Shown: positions 38,619 through 51,795, numbered from the stretch's first letter. The stretch: 64,000 bases of DNA from Apteryx mantelli (GCF_036417845.1 NC_089982.1:62323684-62387683), one strand, 5' to 3'. Notes: generated by a model from the sequence alone, not told the origin. A program made the numbers and translations.

Positions 38619-39000
38619 CACGCGGGACGCCGGCTGCGAGGAAGCGCCCGGGGCCGGGCGGCGGGGCGGGGCGGCGGGCGTCGCTGCCGAGCGCCCGCTG
38701 AGGGCGGCGGGCGGGAGCCCTCTGACGGGCGCCGCGCCGCGCCGCGGGGGCGGGCGGATGGGCTCCCTCCGCCCTGCTGCTGTCCGCGCGGGCGGGGCGG
38801 GCTGCCCGCGCCGCCCGGCACCAGAGGGGCGCGGGGACTGCGGCCCCCGCCCGCCCCTACTTGCCGCCGCTCCGGTCCGGTCCGGTCCGGTCCGGTCGGC
38901 GCCGCGGGAGGGGCGGGAAGGCCCGGCCCGGCTCGGCCCGGCCCAGCCCCGCGCCGAGGGGCTGCCGCCCGCCGCAGCACCCCTCCCGCGGCGCCGCGGG
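38619..39000 (-). other. TBC1D1: Candidate non-coding exon 1 of TBC1D1
   Basis: A consensus donor, CGTG|GTGAGTC with GT at 38617-38618, ends a possible 5' UTR exon. The upstream boundary near 39000 is only inferred from the TATA-like motif at about 39031-39038. A second candidate donor, GGGCGCAG|GTAGGC, has GT at 38281-38282, so alternative or longer first exons are equally possible. Coding begins only in the exon at 30.2-30.6 kb. Confidence 0.4.
38871..38896. repeat. TCCGG pentamer tandem repeat in the TBC1D1 island
   Basis: Five uninterrupted TCCGG units, read as GGTCC-type steps, inside the CpG island. It is a short GC-rich microsatellite that is likely to vary in length. Confidence 0.85.
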
Positions 39001-39379
39001 CACCGTACCCAGCGCCGCCGCCTGCGCCGTAAAAATAGCAACAGGCGGCGGCCGCGGCGGCCCCGGGCGGGCCGGGGGGGGGAGGGGGGGCAGGCGGCAG
39101 AGGCGGCCGAAACGGGCAAGCGCCGAGTGGCGGGGCCGCAGTGCGGGTCTACCGGGGGGGGGGGGTGTCTGTCTGTGTGTCCGTGCGGCCGCCCGGGCCC
39201 AGCGGCCCGCGGCGACAGGCGGCCCCCATGTCGCGACCGAGGGCGCCTGCGGAGCGGCTCGCCCCTCCTGAGGAGCGTTGCCGTGGCACGCAGCGGTGCG
39301 CCTGCCCAGCGGCTCGTTTCTCGAAAGAGAAGAGGTGTCATTTCATTGCCATCGCGTTGCTCTAATAACGTCATGTCAT

Positions 39380-42300
39380 AATGACAGGCAGACGACGGCA
39401 GAAGCTGTGAGCACGGAAAGTAGGAAAAGCAGCATTTTAAGGGGAAACTTGCTCACAAAGCTTGAACTAGCCCTACGCCAGCAATGTGGAAGCGGGCGAG
39501 CCCCTGGTGGGGTTTGGGCCTGCGCCGAGGTTGGGGCAGAGTCTTCCGAAGGCTCGCGTTCTTCTCCAAAAAATTTAGTGCCTGCATTCCACTTATTCCC
39601 TGTGCAAGAAGCCACATCGTTCATTCATACCTGCATATATGTAAAACAACTGTAAGATTTGGCGCTAGCTGGTCATTGTATTGGCAGAGAGGCCAAGAAA
39701 TGCATGGATCTGGAGAATTAGTTATACTCCTCTGCAAGTGCTCTTTCCAGATGATCAAGGCAGCCTACATCCCAGTTCTGCAAACTGCTTTTGCACACCA
39801 TTCATTTCAAGTCTTGGCAGTGATACCACTGATTTACTTACTTTTAATCTATGCACATTTGTAGAATCAAAGCTTTTCCAAATAAATTTGTTCTGCTGCT
39901 GCACGTGCACTATGCTGTGAGGAAAATAATCTAGTAGACTGTCAAATACAAGTATGCTTCCCCAAATGGAAAAAAAACAAACAAACTTTGGTGTCTAAGC
40001 ACATAACCACACTCACAAAGTGTATGGTGGTTGTATCTACATGACTCTTTGCTTGCTAAGTGTATTTTTATAGGATTGTTGACATGTAAAATGATAAGGA
40101 TGAAAGATCAGTAGTTCCCTCAGAGCAATTGTTCCTAATCTGTACTTATTAGTTTGCTGCTTTTCCTTCAAACATGAGAGTAGGCATTGAGCGCCTTTCA
40201 TTCTTCAATAGCATCCTTTGCTGCAGTAAAAGAAATCCCACCTCTCTGCAAACCTTGCCTTTCTTACTTCTCCAAACTATCATGGCTAATGACAACACTC
40301 TCACTCCAGATATCACCCAACCTTATAATACGAGACCAGCAGCTCATTTTGTTTGTTTTAAGCCTGATGCCTGAGCATTTTATGTGCTGCCTCTAGTAAT
40401 CATGTTATGAAAAACAGTGAACTGTTATTCCCAATCTGGCAGCTCCAGCACTTTGGCTGAGGCTCGTGCATTCCCAAATTACTGAACGTTGATTTTAGGA
40501 AGATTTTTTTACAGCTTCACTGTTTTTTTTTTTCAAAATGTGACAGTGAGACTGATAAAGATCCTACAAGACTATTTCTTGTTGCTTGGAAAATCACCAC
40601 CACTGGACAACACCAGAAGTCAATACTGGAGCATCACACCTACACATCCTCTTTTCCCTCTCCTCTTGGATGGCTGGGAAAAGGAATTGGACTGTACTTA
40701 AACTCATCAATGGGGCCTTCTGTTATTTTTCCTATTATCTCTAATTTATATGTTTTAGTTCTTTGACTAGCAGAGTTTTTGTCAAGTTAATCGTGTTCTG
40801 ATACAATATTTTATAAATAAAGTGAAATGTCTTGGATAAGAACTACTCTTACATCGGTTTAATAGTTCCATTTGTTTTGATTTTGAACAACTTCCCCTCT
40901 TTCATTCAAGTAGGCCTAAAATACTTTCTTACAGTTAATAGGAGACAAAACAAAACTGAAGTATTTATATTTAGCAAACAGCTTGAAAATCTATTCAGGA
41001 ACAGGGACTCATTATCGGTTTAATCCAGCCAATCTCCTATAACGTTTATTGGTAAATTGTAGTAAAAATACAGCATCTGAGTGTCTCAGCAAAAAAAAAA
41101 AAAAAGAAAATTTAGTATAATGTTTGCAACTTTTTGTGATAATTTTATTTTAGAATATTTTGTATTTTTATTAAAACTAATTAAAAAGTCCAAGTAATAA
41201 AAATACCAGATCTGCCAATGAATTTAAAAGGTATTAGTTTGATTCTGTCACCAGCTCAACAACAGATGAAAATGTTGTAATAAAAACAATGTATTACTAA
41301 CAAGATAAAGTGGAGAAATGCAGAGGTCACAGTAAGCATCTGAACCAAATTCCACCATGTTCAGCAGTGTACATCTAACTGACCGTTGATTTTAGTGGTA
41401 TTAAGCACTGCTACTACAGAAAGCAAATTGCTGGCAAAGGGGGTTAGAATCTATGCACAAGAAAGAGTTTAAAGCTGTATCAGGTGAGATCGTGTTTAGA
41501 TGTGAGAAGAACTAACTTGTATATGTAACTGTATGTATACTTTGGTGTTACCAGTGATAACATGAAAAAAAAAAGTTAATATGGGACAAAGGAGTGCTTC
41601 TGAATACCCATGCAGTAGATAGCTTCATGTTCTGTCCTTGCAGTAAAAAGATATTTTAATGTTTATTTATATTTTGTCATTTCCATCTTCTCAGTTTGCA
41701 GTATGATTTATCTACATGGTAAAGATGGTAATGTGATGCAAGAGGGGGGGCCTCTGAAGGGGGTTAAAACAGACAAAAGCTCATGACACAGCTTCTGACA
41801 TGGAAATGTAGAAAATATGGTTGTGTATAAAGCCACACTTCTCTTTGGGGGTTCAGCACCTTTCCCAGGGCTGCATGATGTGGTCCTCCATCCTCACAAG
41901 TCATTGTTCCACATTTCTTTCCTGAAGTGAGGTACTCGCATATTGTATTTAAAGAAAAAGGATCACTCTCTTGTTTAAGTGTGATACATTTATTTATCCA
42001 GGATGCAGAAAGACCAGTTTGCTTTCTACTCGAGCATGTTCAACCTACCTCCCAGTTCCCTAATCATCAGCCTTGAGAGTACATTGGACAGCATTCCTTC
42101 TCCGTATTTCCTGCTGAAACTGTTCCTTATGTAGGAAAAAAATAAATCCAAGTTTCATGTGTGAAAACAGGAAGAAAACAATGAGGGAGTAGTATGGTCC
42201 AGTCCCTAAGAAGTGTTTATGTAATGTACAAAAGCAGAATCCCCATATCTTCATTTAAGTAAAAGCCCTGAACACCAGACTTACTAATTCTGTTCAGTTT

Positions 42301-45230
42301 TCTGGAACAGTAAATCCCTGGGTTTTTTTTCTTCACAGAAACACGGCTTTAAAATGGAGAGATGAAGGGGTAGCTAGTACTAGAACATATCACCACAATA
42401 TTACCAGGTTCATATCACCATGAACTTCTTCAGATTGAGGAGGAATTTGAAGCAGGTCTTCCCACATCTAGCAACAATGATCTATGCCAGAACACCAGTT
42501 TCACCATTATCTCTTTGTCCAGATGCACTTAAAACAAACAAACAAAAACCCCACTGTGTTTTGTACAGAACTTGAACATACAGGCTTGCATGAGGCATGC
42601 TCTGAGAACATCTAAGTAATGGAGTCCCTCTTGTAAGCCAAGGAGGAGAAACACCTACTCACGAGCTGTCAGTCAGTGTAGGGTTGTACACTGGAACCAG
42701 GCAGTTCAGTGAAATTTCAGCTAAGTGCATTTGGCCAGGGGCAGGAGGGGAATTTTGGGCAGCTGTGACTGTAGACTCATTCTTTGAAAAGCATCGCTAA
42801 CCAAATGGGAAGTTTTAAGTTTTCACCCAAGTTACTTTCAGAGTTGAAGTTCCTCCATAGTTAGGTAGCAGTCAAGTACTAGTATTTTGGATTATGATTT
42901 TGAACATGGGCACCTAAATTTTGTTTAAATTTCATTATAGGCATCTACACTTTCCCTCTAGGCTGCTCATAATGATCGATTTTTACTGATATTAAATAAA
43001 ACAGTCTAAATGTTTATTTGTGATTTGTTTCGCGTAAATCTGTTCAGTACTTAAGGGCATGATGCAAACTGTTTTGAAGTCCTTTGACTTAAATGAGCTC
43101 TGGGTAAAGTGCTACATTCTTATCCAATGACATTGCATCTCCACATGCTATTCATATATAGTTCCAGGCATTCCATAAACAAAACTTGAACAATGCTGTT
43201 ATCATAGCATATGTTTGCCTATTTCATATTCTGTAAGAATGTATGACAGCAAAAGTAGTTAGTGATTATCTTCATAGACAAGAGGCTTTCTGTTATTGCT
43301 GATAGGGGTAAAGAATTAGAAAAGAGCTAAGCTCCTATTATGGAACCTGCCTGCTGCCTCTGCATTTTTGCACATTTCAGATCTCACGATTGTGTCTCCC
43401 TCCCCTTCATTCCCGTAAATACATTTGAAAATGACATACTAGTGATCGTGTATTTTTAAGCTTTTCCTTTTGTTTGGAAGCTGCTGTTGCTATGCCATCA
43501 TTTATATTACATTTTATTTAAATGGATGTTAGGATGTGGTTGGATAGTTTAATAGACTCATCCTGTTAGGCACAGTGTTCTGATGGTGCATGATCTAATT
43601 TCAGTTATCTGGCAATCACTATACAAAGTAAAAATGTTTGCTTCCGTTTGGAAGTTGAGCAGAAATACTTTCCTGGGTGAATCTGTGTGCTTTTATAGTG
43701 TAAAGAAACTGTGAAGGAAAGCACAGAAAGCAATTTAGTTTATTTAATGAAGATTACCTTCCACTTACTTTTATACTTATGGGCAGATTAAGGGGCAGGG
43801 AACAATTTTGTTGGTGAACACATACTTGTAGAATATTTAAAATATAATATAAGCAATGATTTTCATATTGTTTTATAGTGAATTTCAGTTGTTCCTGTAT
43901 AATTTGTTATACAGCAAAAGTCTCAGATAAATCCCTCCACAACTCAAATACAAGTATTGTATTTTTCATACATGCTGTGTACTAAGCACACAGTTTGTAA
44001 GAAAGGTGAAATATAGTTGCTTTCTTCCAGCCAAACTGTTTCATAAAATTTAATGAAATAACTAGGAGTGGATTTTACTCACAATTAGTAAACAAACTAA
44101 TAATCTTAAAGTGATGTCCATTAGTCTAGTCTTAACACATTTCTAGGCTTTCATTTTTATGGGAAAGTTTTAAAACTATGCTGATTTCTCCTCAGTCTAA
44201 AGGCATTTTCCCCCCAGCCTCTGTGGGTATGATTTCCTGGGGGAACCAGATGTTTACAACTTCCATTTGAATTATGAGTGTTCATCTGTTGTAAAAACTA
44301 GACTCATTTTACATGAGTTTTGGTAACTTAGGGATGCTGCTTTCTCTAAAAGTAGCCAGGAATTTCCTCAGAATCGGCTTCAGTCCAGACTGCAAACATT
44401 CTTTATTTTAGTCTTGGCAGTTGCCATTTCTGGAGAAAACCTAAGGGCCTCTGCTTCAAGTTCAAGGTTGGTTACTCGCAAATTGCATTTGTCTGTTTTT
44501 ATGTTTGTCCTGAAACTAATAATCTCAGTATTACCTGAATTTGGCTTTGTTCTCTTACTTAACATTTTGATGGAGGAAGCTGCAAAAGAGTTCTGGCTTC
44601 ATAAGATCAGTTGGACTGTGTGCTAACCCCTCTCTTTGGTACACTTTTAGTACTCGTGTTTCAGTTCTTCATTTTAATTCTAGATCCCCTTTCTCTGATG
44701 CAAGACATAGTTAGCAAAGACACGGGAAACAGTAAGTTTCAACTAGTAATGCTGTAGCTTGTCCTACTTGTTAAATCAACTTGGTAAACCAGTTTTTGTT
44801 TTCTCCCTCTGTAACATTGGGAATTTCTGTTTGGAAGACAGCAAGGAATGGAGTAAGCAGATTCCTTGTCCTTAGGAAGACAGAATGATGAGTTCTCTCC
44901 TATTCAACCACTTTCTTGACCATATCTACACTGTTTCTGATGGTATCCAAGCCATCTTGAGGTCTTCTCAGTAAGCTCTTTGCTGGCCCTGCTGCCAGTT
45001 TTTAAACACACTTACAGAGCTCTCCAGGTGCATCCCCTCTGCCTGCACCATACAATACCTCACAGGCCTTTCTGGCATGTCTGTAAAAGCCCTTCTTAAC
45101 TTGCCCTTGACTGTATTCACCTACTCCATAAAACCTTCAACATAACCTAAAAATGGGGTTCTACATCCTGGTGAAAAATCAGTCATAGTCTCATAGTGCT
45201 GGTACATAGAGGTAACCAGTTTGGGGGATC
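39380..45230. other. PGM2-TBC1D1 intergenic interval, right of the TBC1D1 island
   Basis: No gene, RNA gene or transposon was recognised. The first 300 bases carry overlapping plus-strand frames that spill out of the CpG island. A divergent promoter transcript is possible, but nothing in the sequence demonstrates it. The remainder is AT-rich. Confidence 0.55.
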
Positions 45231-45232
45231 AG

Positions 45233-47646
45233 TTACAGGGAGGATGAGAGAGGGAGGAGGATGTTCCCTGAAGAAGAACGATGGAGACAGTGACAAAGGG
45301 GGCAGGATCGCTGCAACAGCATCACAGCTCCATTATCAGCATGGTAGCAGAACCCATAACTGGTACAATTGACCAGACATGTTCCAGGTTCCCTGTCATG
45401 TAATTCCAGTATAACATCTGTGTAACAGGCCAGTGCAGTCATGTTGCTGAATCCTGGACGCCAATGAGATCAGGCCTACCCTGGTTTAGACGTTTTTTTT
45501 CCTCACCAGCATTACAAGCTAGTGGGAACTTGCTGTTTTCTAAGCACAGAGTACTCAGCAGCACCCAGCCTGTCACAGTGGCAGCAGATGGCTCCAGCTG
45601 CAAAGAATCTGTTTCCAAACCCTTACATCAGCCCAGAAAGTAGGTGACTGCTGTCCTCAAAACTGGTCATGCCAGGCTTGTGTAACCTGGTGGCAAAGCA
45701 GACAGACCATGGCAACCTCTACCATCACAAAGTAGGTGTGCAATAACGCAGCATACTCATACTGCTGATTTGTTTTTCTTCTGTGTCTACTGCTATAGAT
45801 AAGCCACCACAACGGGCACCTCACCTATCTTGCATTGTATTTCAACCACACAGTTATCTGTAGGAGACTGCAAGTTTGTTGCATCTGGCACCTGGCTTGG
45901 CTGTTTGCACCTTGATTTAGAAATAGGAATGGGAGAAATGCTAGATTAATGCATTTTTCAACAGAAAGTGTTCTTTATAAAGAAGATCTACTGCTACTCA
46001 GTACAAATATTTACCTACTGCAAAGTGCATACAAACATTTTTATCCTTGTATATGAAAACGTTTGTCCAGAAGCAGAACCAGCCAGGCAGCCATCCATCC
46101 GTCCTAAGCATCCCAGCACTACAAGGGACTATTTGCTTCTATGGTAGATGAAATCCCTAGAAGATTTCCGGGCAGGACAGAAGCAAACAGAATAGTAATT
46201 AATGTAGTTAGCTGGAATCTTGTCATGTAGATCACCAATAAGTAATGGGGTCAGCTCAGTAGAAGCCCAGTCTGTCACAGAAAGCTGAGAGACAGACCAG
46301 GTCATCTGGACTTCCTTAGCATCCCTCAAGAGAGGCACCTTGACAGACTCTGGCCAAGGTTGAATACAGATGGCTCTTCTCGAAACATTAGCAAAATCCA
46401 GATCCAGGCTTGGCATGTACAGACAGTTGTACAGTAAGTGTGCCTCTCTAGGCTGTGGAGATGTTCAGATATATGCAGAAAACAAAAATCAGAAACTGTA
46501 ACCCTACCAACTTCAAACCTTGCCCGTGAATTCAGTACAGTGTCCATTACCACACTCCACAACAAAAGGAATGCAAAACTTCCCACCCTACAAATGAAAA
46601 CAAAAAGAAGCCTAGAGCCACAGGTTCCTACAGTCCACAAATCCTCCCCTGCCTTGGGGAGAGCTCACTACTGCCCAGACTGAAGGCATTGCCCCAGTCT
46701 GCCTCCTGTTGAACTGCCCCTCTGTCTGCACTCTCCAGCTCAGGGCCCCACGAACCTGGGGATCCCACCAGCCGATCAGCATGGCTGGCTGGGCCAACTG
46801 CAGTGCATCCGTCCACACAGCAGTTTAGATCAAGTACAACTGGGGCAGGACTGACACACAGCTAGAGGATGCATTCACATACACCGTACATCACAACTTT
46901 GTAGCACCACTTGTTCTCTGCCTATTTATGCTGCTGAGTATTTTAGCGTTTATCATGTGTACTACAGCTCCTGCTTCAGCATTATATTTTCAAGAAGCTT
47001 CTGTCTTCAGCACGCTGGAAGATTAGGCACAGCTCACACACACGGTATGTCCCCTCAAAACCTGTCTTCTGACAAAGGTGCTGCTGCTGGATAGTCTGTC
47101 TTAATCCTGATCCTCAATTCATGATGGTCATGCAGAGGCTGGAAACCACAAACAAGTCAGTCTTGGGAGCACTGACTGATGTGATCTTATCAGGCAGCAA
47201 GCAGTTTGGGTTGGTAGCTTGTGCTAAGTCATTTTGCTTAGGAGCCCAGGGTGCAATGCAGTGCAGGAAACCTTGTTTTGCAAGGGTATTCTGTGGTTAA
47301 GTCATGAGACACATGTTAGATTCTAAAACAAGACTGAAAAACAAGTGTAGGCCCAGCCTTCATCCTTCCTCTTCTTGTATAGCCAGGATCTTGAAATAGG
47401 ACTCTATTCTGTTCCAGGGGCTATGCACCTGTGTCTCCTCCTCCTCTCCTTTAACCTGAAATTGGGCCAGAGAAAGTCACTGACATTCAGTAGACAATGT
47501 CCCAGACAGGAGTGACAGGCTAGTACCAGAAAGTGGTGGATGGCTACCTGGAAGCCAAAAATCCTAGGATCACCACATAAGAAGCTGTACTCCTTAAAGA
47601 GGCAATCACATTTGGTTGCAGGCTGAAACAATTCATAGCTGAACAT
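45233..47646 (-). other. Cluster of unexplained minus-strand reading frames
   Basis: Minus-strand frames of 69, 95, 104, 68 and 80 codons lie at 45233-45442, 46129-46416, 46326-46640, 46612-46818 and 47404-47646. The region is GC-richer than its flanks. The frames at 46129-46416 and 46326-46640 overlap in different frames and could be one reading frame broken by a frameshift. I recognise no family, no clean exon boundaries and no start context. A decayed retroelement or processed pseudogene, or a lncRNA exon region, would all fit. Confidence that it encodes a working protein is low. Confidence 0.25.
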
Positions 47647-47916
47647 GAATGTTACACTCTCCCATCATGGTGTTGAGAAATGTCTTGCTCTTTTCATGAG
47701 AAAAGTAGTAGTTGCTTTCCCAGTACCCAGCTGCATACCTAGTGCTGTCTTCGAGGTGCACTGAAAAAAACTGAGGACAGAGCGCCTGACATTTAAGAAT
47801 ATAATACAGACAGATTTGAAGTTTTGCATTTATAAAAAGTATGTTAACTATGGCTGTGAATGCAAGTCATAACTTACAATTATCAAACCAGATTCCACTT
47901 CCCTCCAAGCTTTATG

Positions 47917-47938
47917 AAAAAAAAAAAAAAAAAAAAAA
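47917..47938 (+). repeat. A22 homopolymer
   Basis: A run of 22 A. It could be the tail of an old plus-strand retroposed copy, but there is no AATAAA just upstream and I found no flanking target duplication. Confidence 0.7.
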
Positions 47939-49095
47939 GGCATTTCTTCTACAGAGGATGCTCAACATAAAAAGGCTCTTACCTGGAAAGGCAAGGGGAA
48001 CAAGTTAAGGACAAATTAGGAGAATCTGGTGTCCTGATCTTACATTTTGTTCTTCATCCTTCTGCCCTTTTCTTTTAAACCCATGTGTAAAGAAAGATGG
48101 AGCAGTAGCACATGGGAGCAATTTCCCTCCTGCCTTGTTTTCCAGCTTGTGTACAGGAGTAATATATGGTGCAATCTCCATAATCTTCTTTGATCTTCTT
48201 CCCCCTTATCTCATTCCCTTCAGGCCTCCATCTTCCATCCTCATAAACAAAGGAAAGTAGGACCTCATGTGTTGAGGGTCAGGGAAAGAAGAGAGGAATC
48301 TATATAATAGCAGGGTTAGGGAGCAGTAGCTCAGGTTCCTGCTTTATTTCTCTTCTCAGCTCTTGCCATATAGAATCTTCTCACAGAAACTTTAGAGACT
48401 TGACTGCATGCATTTTCTACAATTTGTCAGCTCCATTTCCTACTATGGTCTCAGGCCTGTACCTCACATCTATTACTCTAGATCTCAGGCAGCAGGAAAC
48501 CCAGCATCACAAATGCTGATAAAGCAAAGGAAATGGAACATCACTATTGATAAGTAATTCAGGTTTGGACTACATCAAATTCCAGGGAAGGGCACTTAGT
48601 TGTATTGTTATTTTAATTTCTTAACAAAAGATATCCTATTTCTCATGCCTCCTTCTTATGGACTGCCTTGAAATCAGGAGTGATTTCAGTCCTAGATGAT
48701 GAGCCTTGTGCTGGACTGGAACATTCTCAATGTACTCCCAGGGACAAAATAAGATGACAAAAACCAAAATCATTTTGTAAGACTACTAACGCTGCCTTCG
48801 TATTTCATTAACAAAACAAGTAGAAAAGCTAATAGACTGCTCTGCCTCAAGCTCAGGTGGAAGTGGACTGGTGATCCAGCATCTTGAACATGCTGAATTC
48901 AGGCCTGAAGTTTTAAAAGTATTCCTTTGTTTTCAAGAATCAGTTCAGACTTATAACATGCCAAATATGCTTTGTTTTAGCATACTTAACACGCACAAAA
49001 AGAGTCTGAAATACCTGTCTTATGTCCAACATCAAAAATCACATCCACCTTCAGTGTAGATTACTCATTGTAAAATATATACTATATGGTACGTA

Positions 49096-49121
49096 TAGTA
49101 TATATGGTGCCATATATACTA
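49096..49121. repeat. Near-perfect 26-bp AT-rich palindrome
   Basis: TAGTATATATGG, two loop bases (TG), then its exact reverse complement CCATATATACTA. Arms are 12 bp without mismatch. It sits in a run of further TATA-rich half-repeats at about 49076-49130 and could form a cruciform. Confidence 0.9.
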
Positions 49122-50747
49122 CATGGCATCAGAAGTATATTTATCTTTTGAAAACACAGCATCAGCTCCCATGTGTTTTTGAGAGGAGGGGTTCTGGCAG
49201 TTTTTTTCAATTTGTTTTTGTAAGATTTGTGCTTAGATTTTATTTTTGGAAGGAAGGGACAGTGATAGTTGATATGTGCAGAAAATTTCATGCAATGTGA
49301 TAAAGCTGATTGCACTGAAATCAGTATCAAGATTTCCTTTACAGCTATTACTACATTCAGTAGTACCTAGGGTCCTATTCAGGAATATGGACCGCATTAC
49401 ACAAGGCGCCAAAGAAACATACCAATGAAAATGTGTCCCATCTTTAGTTTAGTATAAAAGAAACAGAAAAAATGGAATAAGAGAACAAGCACTTTCTGCA
49501 TAGACTAATAATCTTACCATCTCCCTGACCTTCTATTTCAAAGGACCAGGATTTGACTAATAGCATACTCAATTTCCTCAATACCCTTCTAACTATCTTC
49601 TTTTGAAGTTAGTTTTCTATGCCACACAGACAAACCTCAAGACAAATGATTCAGATGCTGCCTTTGACTCTAGTGCAGGGAGAAACTGAAGTGACAGCTA
49701 AAGAGTATGTGGACTATTCCTTCCCTTGAATCCTCTGATAACAACTCTGAAGTCCATAAGGTAAAAACTGGTATCAGATAGTCTTTGCTGACTGTCTTAA
49801 CTAAAAAGGTGAGACAGTATTTAGTGGATGTTGAATGGCAAATTTGTTCCCTTATGAAAAATTTACTAAGTTTGATCTATGCTTGGCCTGACAACAAGTC
49901 ATCTTCCATGGGATACTATAAGTAATTCTGGCAAAGGTGTTTCTTTACCCAAGAAGCACTGGGGCTGTTAGAGCTACACTAATATCCAAAACAACTACTG
50001 AAGACACAGAAAAACCTGTATTTAAAGTCAACTAGTAACTTCCAGATAACCCATACCTGCTCTACAAGTGCAGATGACAGCATGCAATGAAATGTAAACT
50101 TCTACTCTAAATTAGACATGCAGTTACACACCAAGTCACGGTAGCATACAGTAAGATAGGCTCTGAGATTTTGAGGTATACATTGACCTAATTATGCTTA
50201 GTTCAATGAAGTAACAGAAAAGGGCTGTACATACACATTCTGTCTTAAGATGTTCATGGTATTAAAGTGTGCTTAGAACTTCTAAGGAAAAGCTGTTTAG
50301 TACACTTACCATCTCCAACACGCAATATGATGCATATTCCCAAGGCAAACAGAAGCTCCCCAGCAAATTCATTGTGAATTTCTTGCTTACTTGGACTAGA
50401 ATCCCCAATAAAAAAAAAAAATCACTATATTGAAACATTTACCTCAAGTTTGGCAAAGTTTCATCATAGGCTTCCAGTGCTCCTTGTTAACAGAAGTTCT
50501 TGCCTTAAAAAAACCCCCTAAACCTAGATAAAATTTCATAATCTTATCAGACTGCATAAAAAACAGGCTGCATTTCAAAAAATAGGATATTACTTACAGT
50601 ATTTAATTAAAGCAAGTGTTGACTGAAATACATTTGCAGACAACTTTTAGTTCATAGATTGATTTTTTTGTTGTTGTTGTTCCTTTAAGAATAAAGGTAC
50701 TTCCCTTCCAAAATAAGATACTGGACCCAAGAGTATGCAGAATACAT

Positions 50748-50753
50748 TTTAAT
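50748..50753 (-). terminator. PGM2: Candidate PGM2 poly(A) signal
   Basis: The minus strand reads ATTAAA here, about 125 bases after the PGM2 stop codon. It is the nearest acceptable hexamer. Other ATTAAA-type hexamers lie further downstream (for example near 50600), so a longer 3' UTR is possible. Confidence 0.45.
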
Positions 50754-50875
50754 AAAAGCGTAAGTACTTTTTAGTCTGAATTCTCAGATGTTTGGTCCTA
50801 AAAACCCTTACAACTTAAATAATGCACTTCTAATGCTGCAAAAACAAATGCAGTTAAGCTAGCCATTTTGTTATT

Positions 50876-50978
50876 TTACTCTGTCTTTCTTTGAAGATTG
50901 TTTTTTTCTGGTTGAAAGAATTGTTTTTCAAGAGCGTTGATCAATTCATCTAATTCCTTCTTCAGCTGCTCAACATCA
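50876..50978 (-). CDS. PGM2: PGM2 last coding exon
   Basis: Encodes SDVEQLKKELDELINALEK, then QFFQPEKNNLQRKTE and TAA. The acceptor AG is at 50979-50980 and entry is in phase 2. This is the C-terminal helix and tail of domain 4. The human tail is similar in length and pattern. Confidence 0.95.
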
Positions 50979-51721
50979 CTAAGAAACAAAATCCACATAA
51001 ATATGAAAAAAGTGTCACAATGGAGAAGCTAAAAATGTACATTTTCAGTCTAAGGGCAGTTCTAAATCTGATGTCTAGTTTTAGGCAAACATTTTCTATT
51101 AATGCCAAAAGTAATATGCTTGATTTCTTAAAACCTCTTGTGATAATGCATTGATGTTTACTTTCCACTGATGTGCATGGAGGCACTTAAGACCATGGAC
51201 AAACATACCTCCACAATATAATTTAAAATACATGAATAGCCAGTTTGAATTCAGAAGCTCTATTGCATTAATAATCAGTATAATAAATTAGTAACTTTTA
51301 CACTTGTAATGTATTTTCAGGTTAATTTACATCTATAAGAAAGCATTATAACCATTACAGCAATTAATAGTTGCTCATCTTCCAGACTAAATTATTTCCA
51401 AGGCTATCAATCAAGGATACAATGACTAAATGTAGTAAGGGTATATAATATATTAGAACACCTTACATATAGTACTATAAGTTTGAAGCAACTATATTAT
51501 AAATATAATGGAAAATATCCACTTGCATTTAAGGCACTATCAAAAAAGGCATTCTGTTCTCACTGAAGGTAAAAACAAATTTAGAGACATTTCAGTGCCA
51601 ATAAGAATGATTCAATAAATTTTGCAAAGTTAAGCTTGATACTTATTCATTTGCAAAAGAATAAAATGGTTATACTAAAATTATTTGATGACGGAGAGCT
51701 CTCTGACTCACGGAAACAATA

Positions 51722-51748
51722 ATATTATTAATAATAATAATAATAAAA
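51722..51748. repeat. TAA/ATT microsatellite in a PGM2 intron
   Basis: A short run of AAT/TAA triplets in the intron just beyond the penultimate exon's neighbourhood; interrupted once near its start. No functional claim. Confidence 0.8.
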
Positions 51749-51795
51749 AACACAACACAACCATATTAGACAACCCTCAATCCAAGTGACAATAC

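Larger units (their letters stand above)
38030..39320 (-). promoter_or_regulatory. TBC1D1: CpG island, presumed TBC1D1 promoter
   Basis: About 1.3 kb of extreme GC and CpG density with many GC boxes (for example around 38655-38680), lying 8 kb upstream of the TBC1D1 start codon. No other gene start is apparent here. Inside it, at about 39031-39038, is a lone AT-rich motif (TAAAAATA), which could act as a weak TATA element on the minus strand or as a MEF2-like site. CRE-like octamers flank the island: TGACGTTA at 37963-37970 and its reverse complement at 39366-39373. Long open frames on both strands (up to 454 codons) are composition artefacts. Confidence 0.8.

Noticed and set aside
38010..39374. 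454-codon minus-strand frame and several long plus-strand frames over 38.0-39.4 kb
   Set aside because: They are made of R, A, G and P codons from a CpG island, are open on both strands at once and show no family resemblance. They are composition artefacts.
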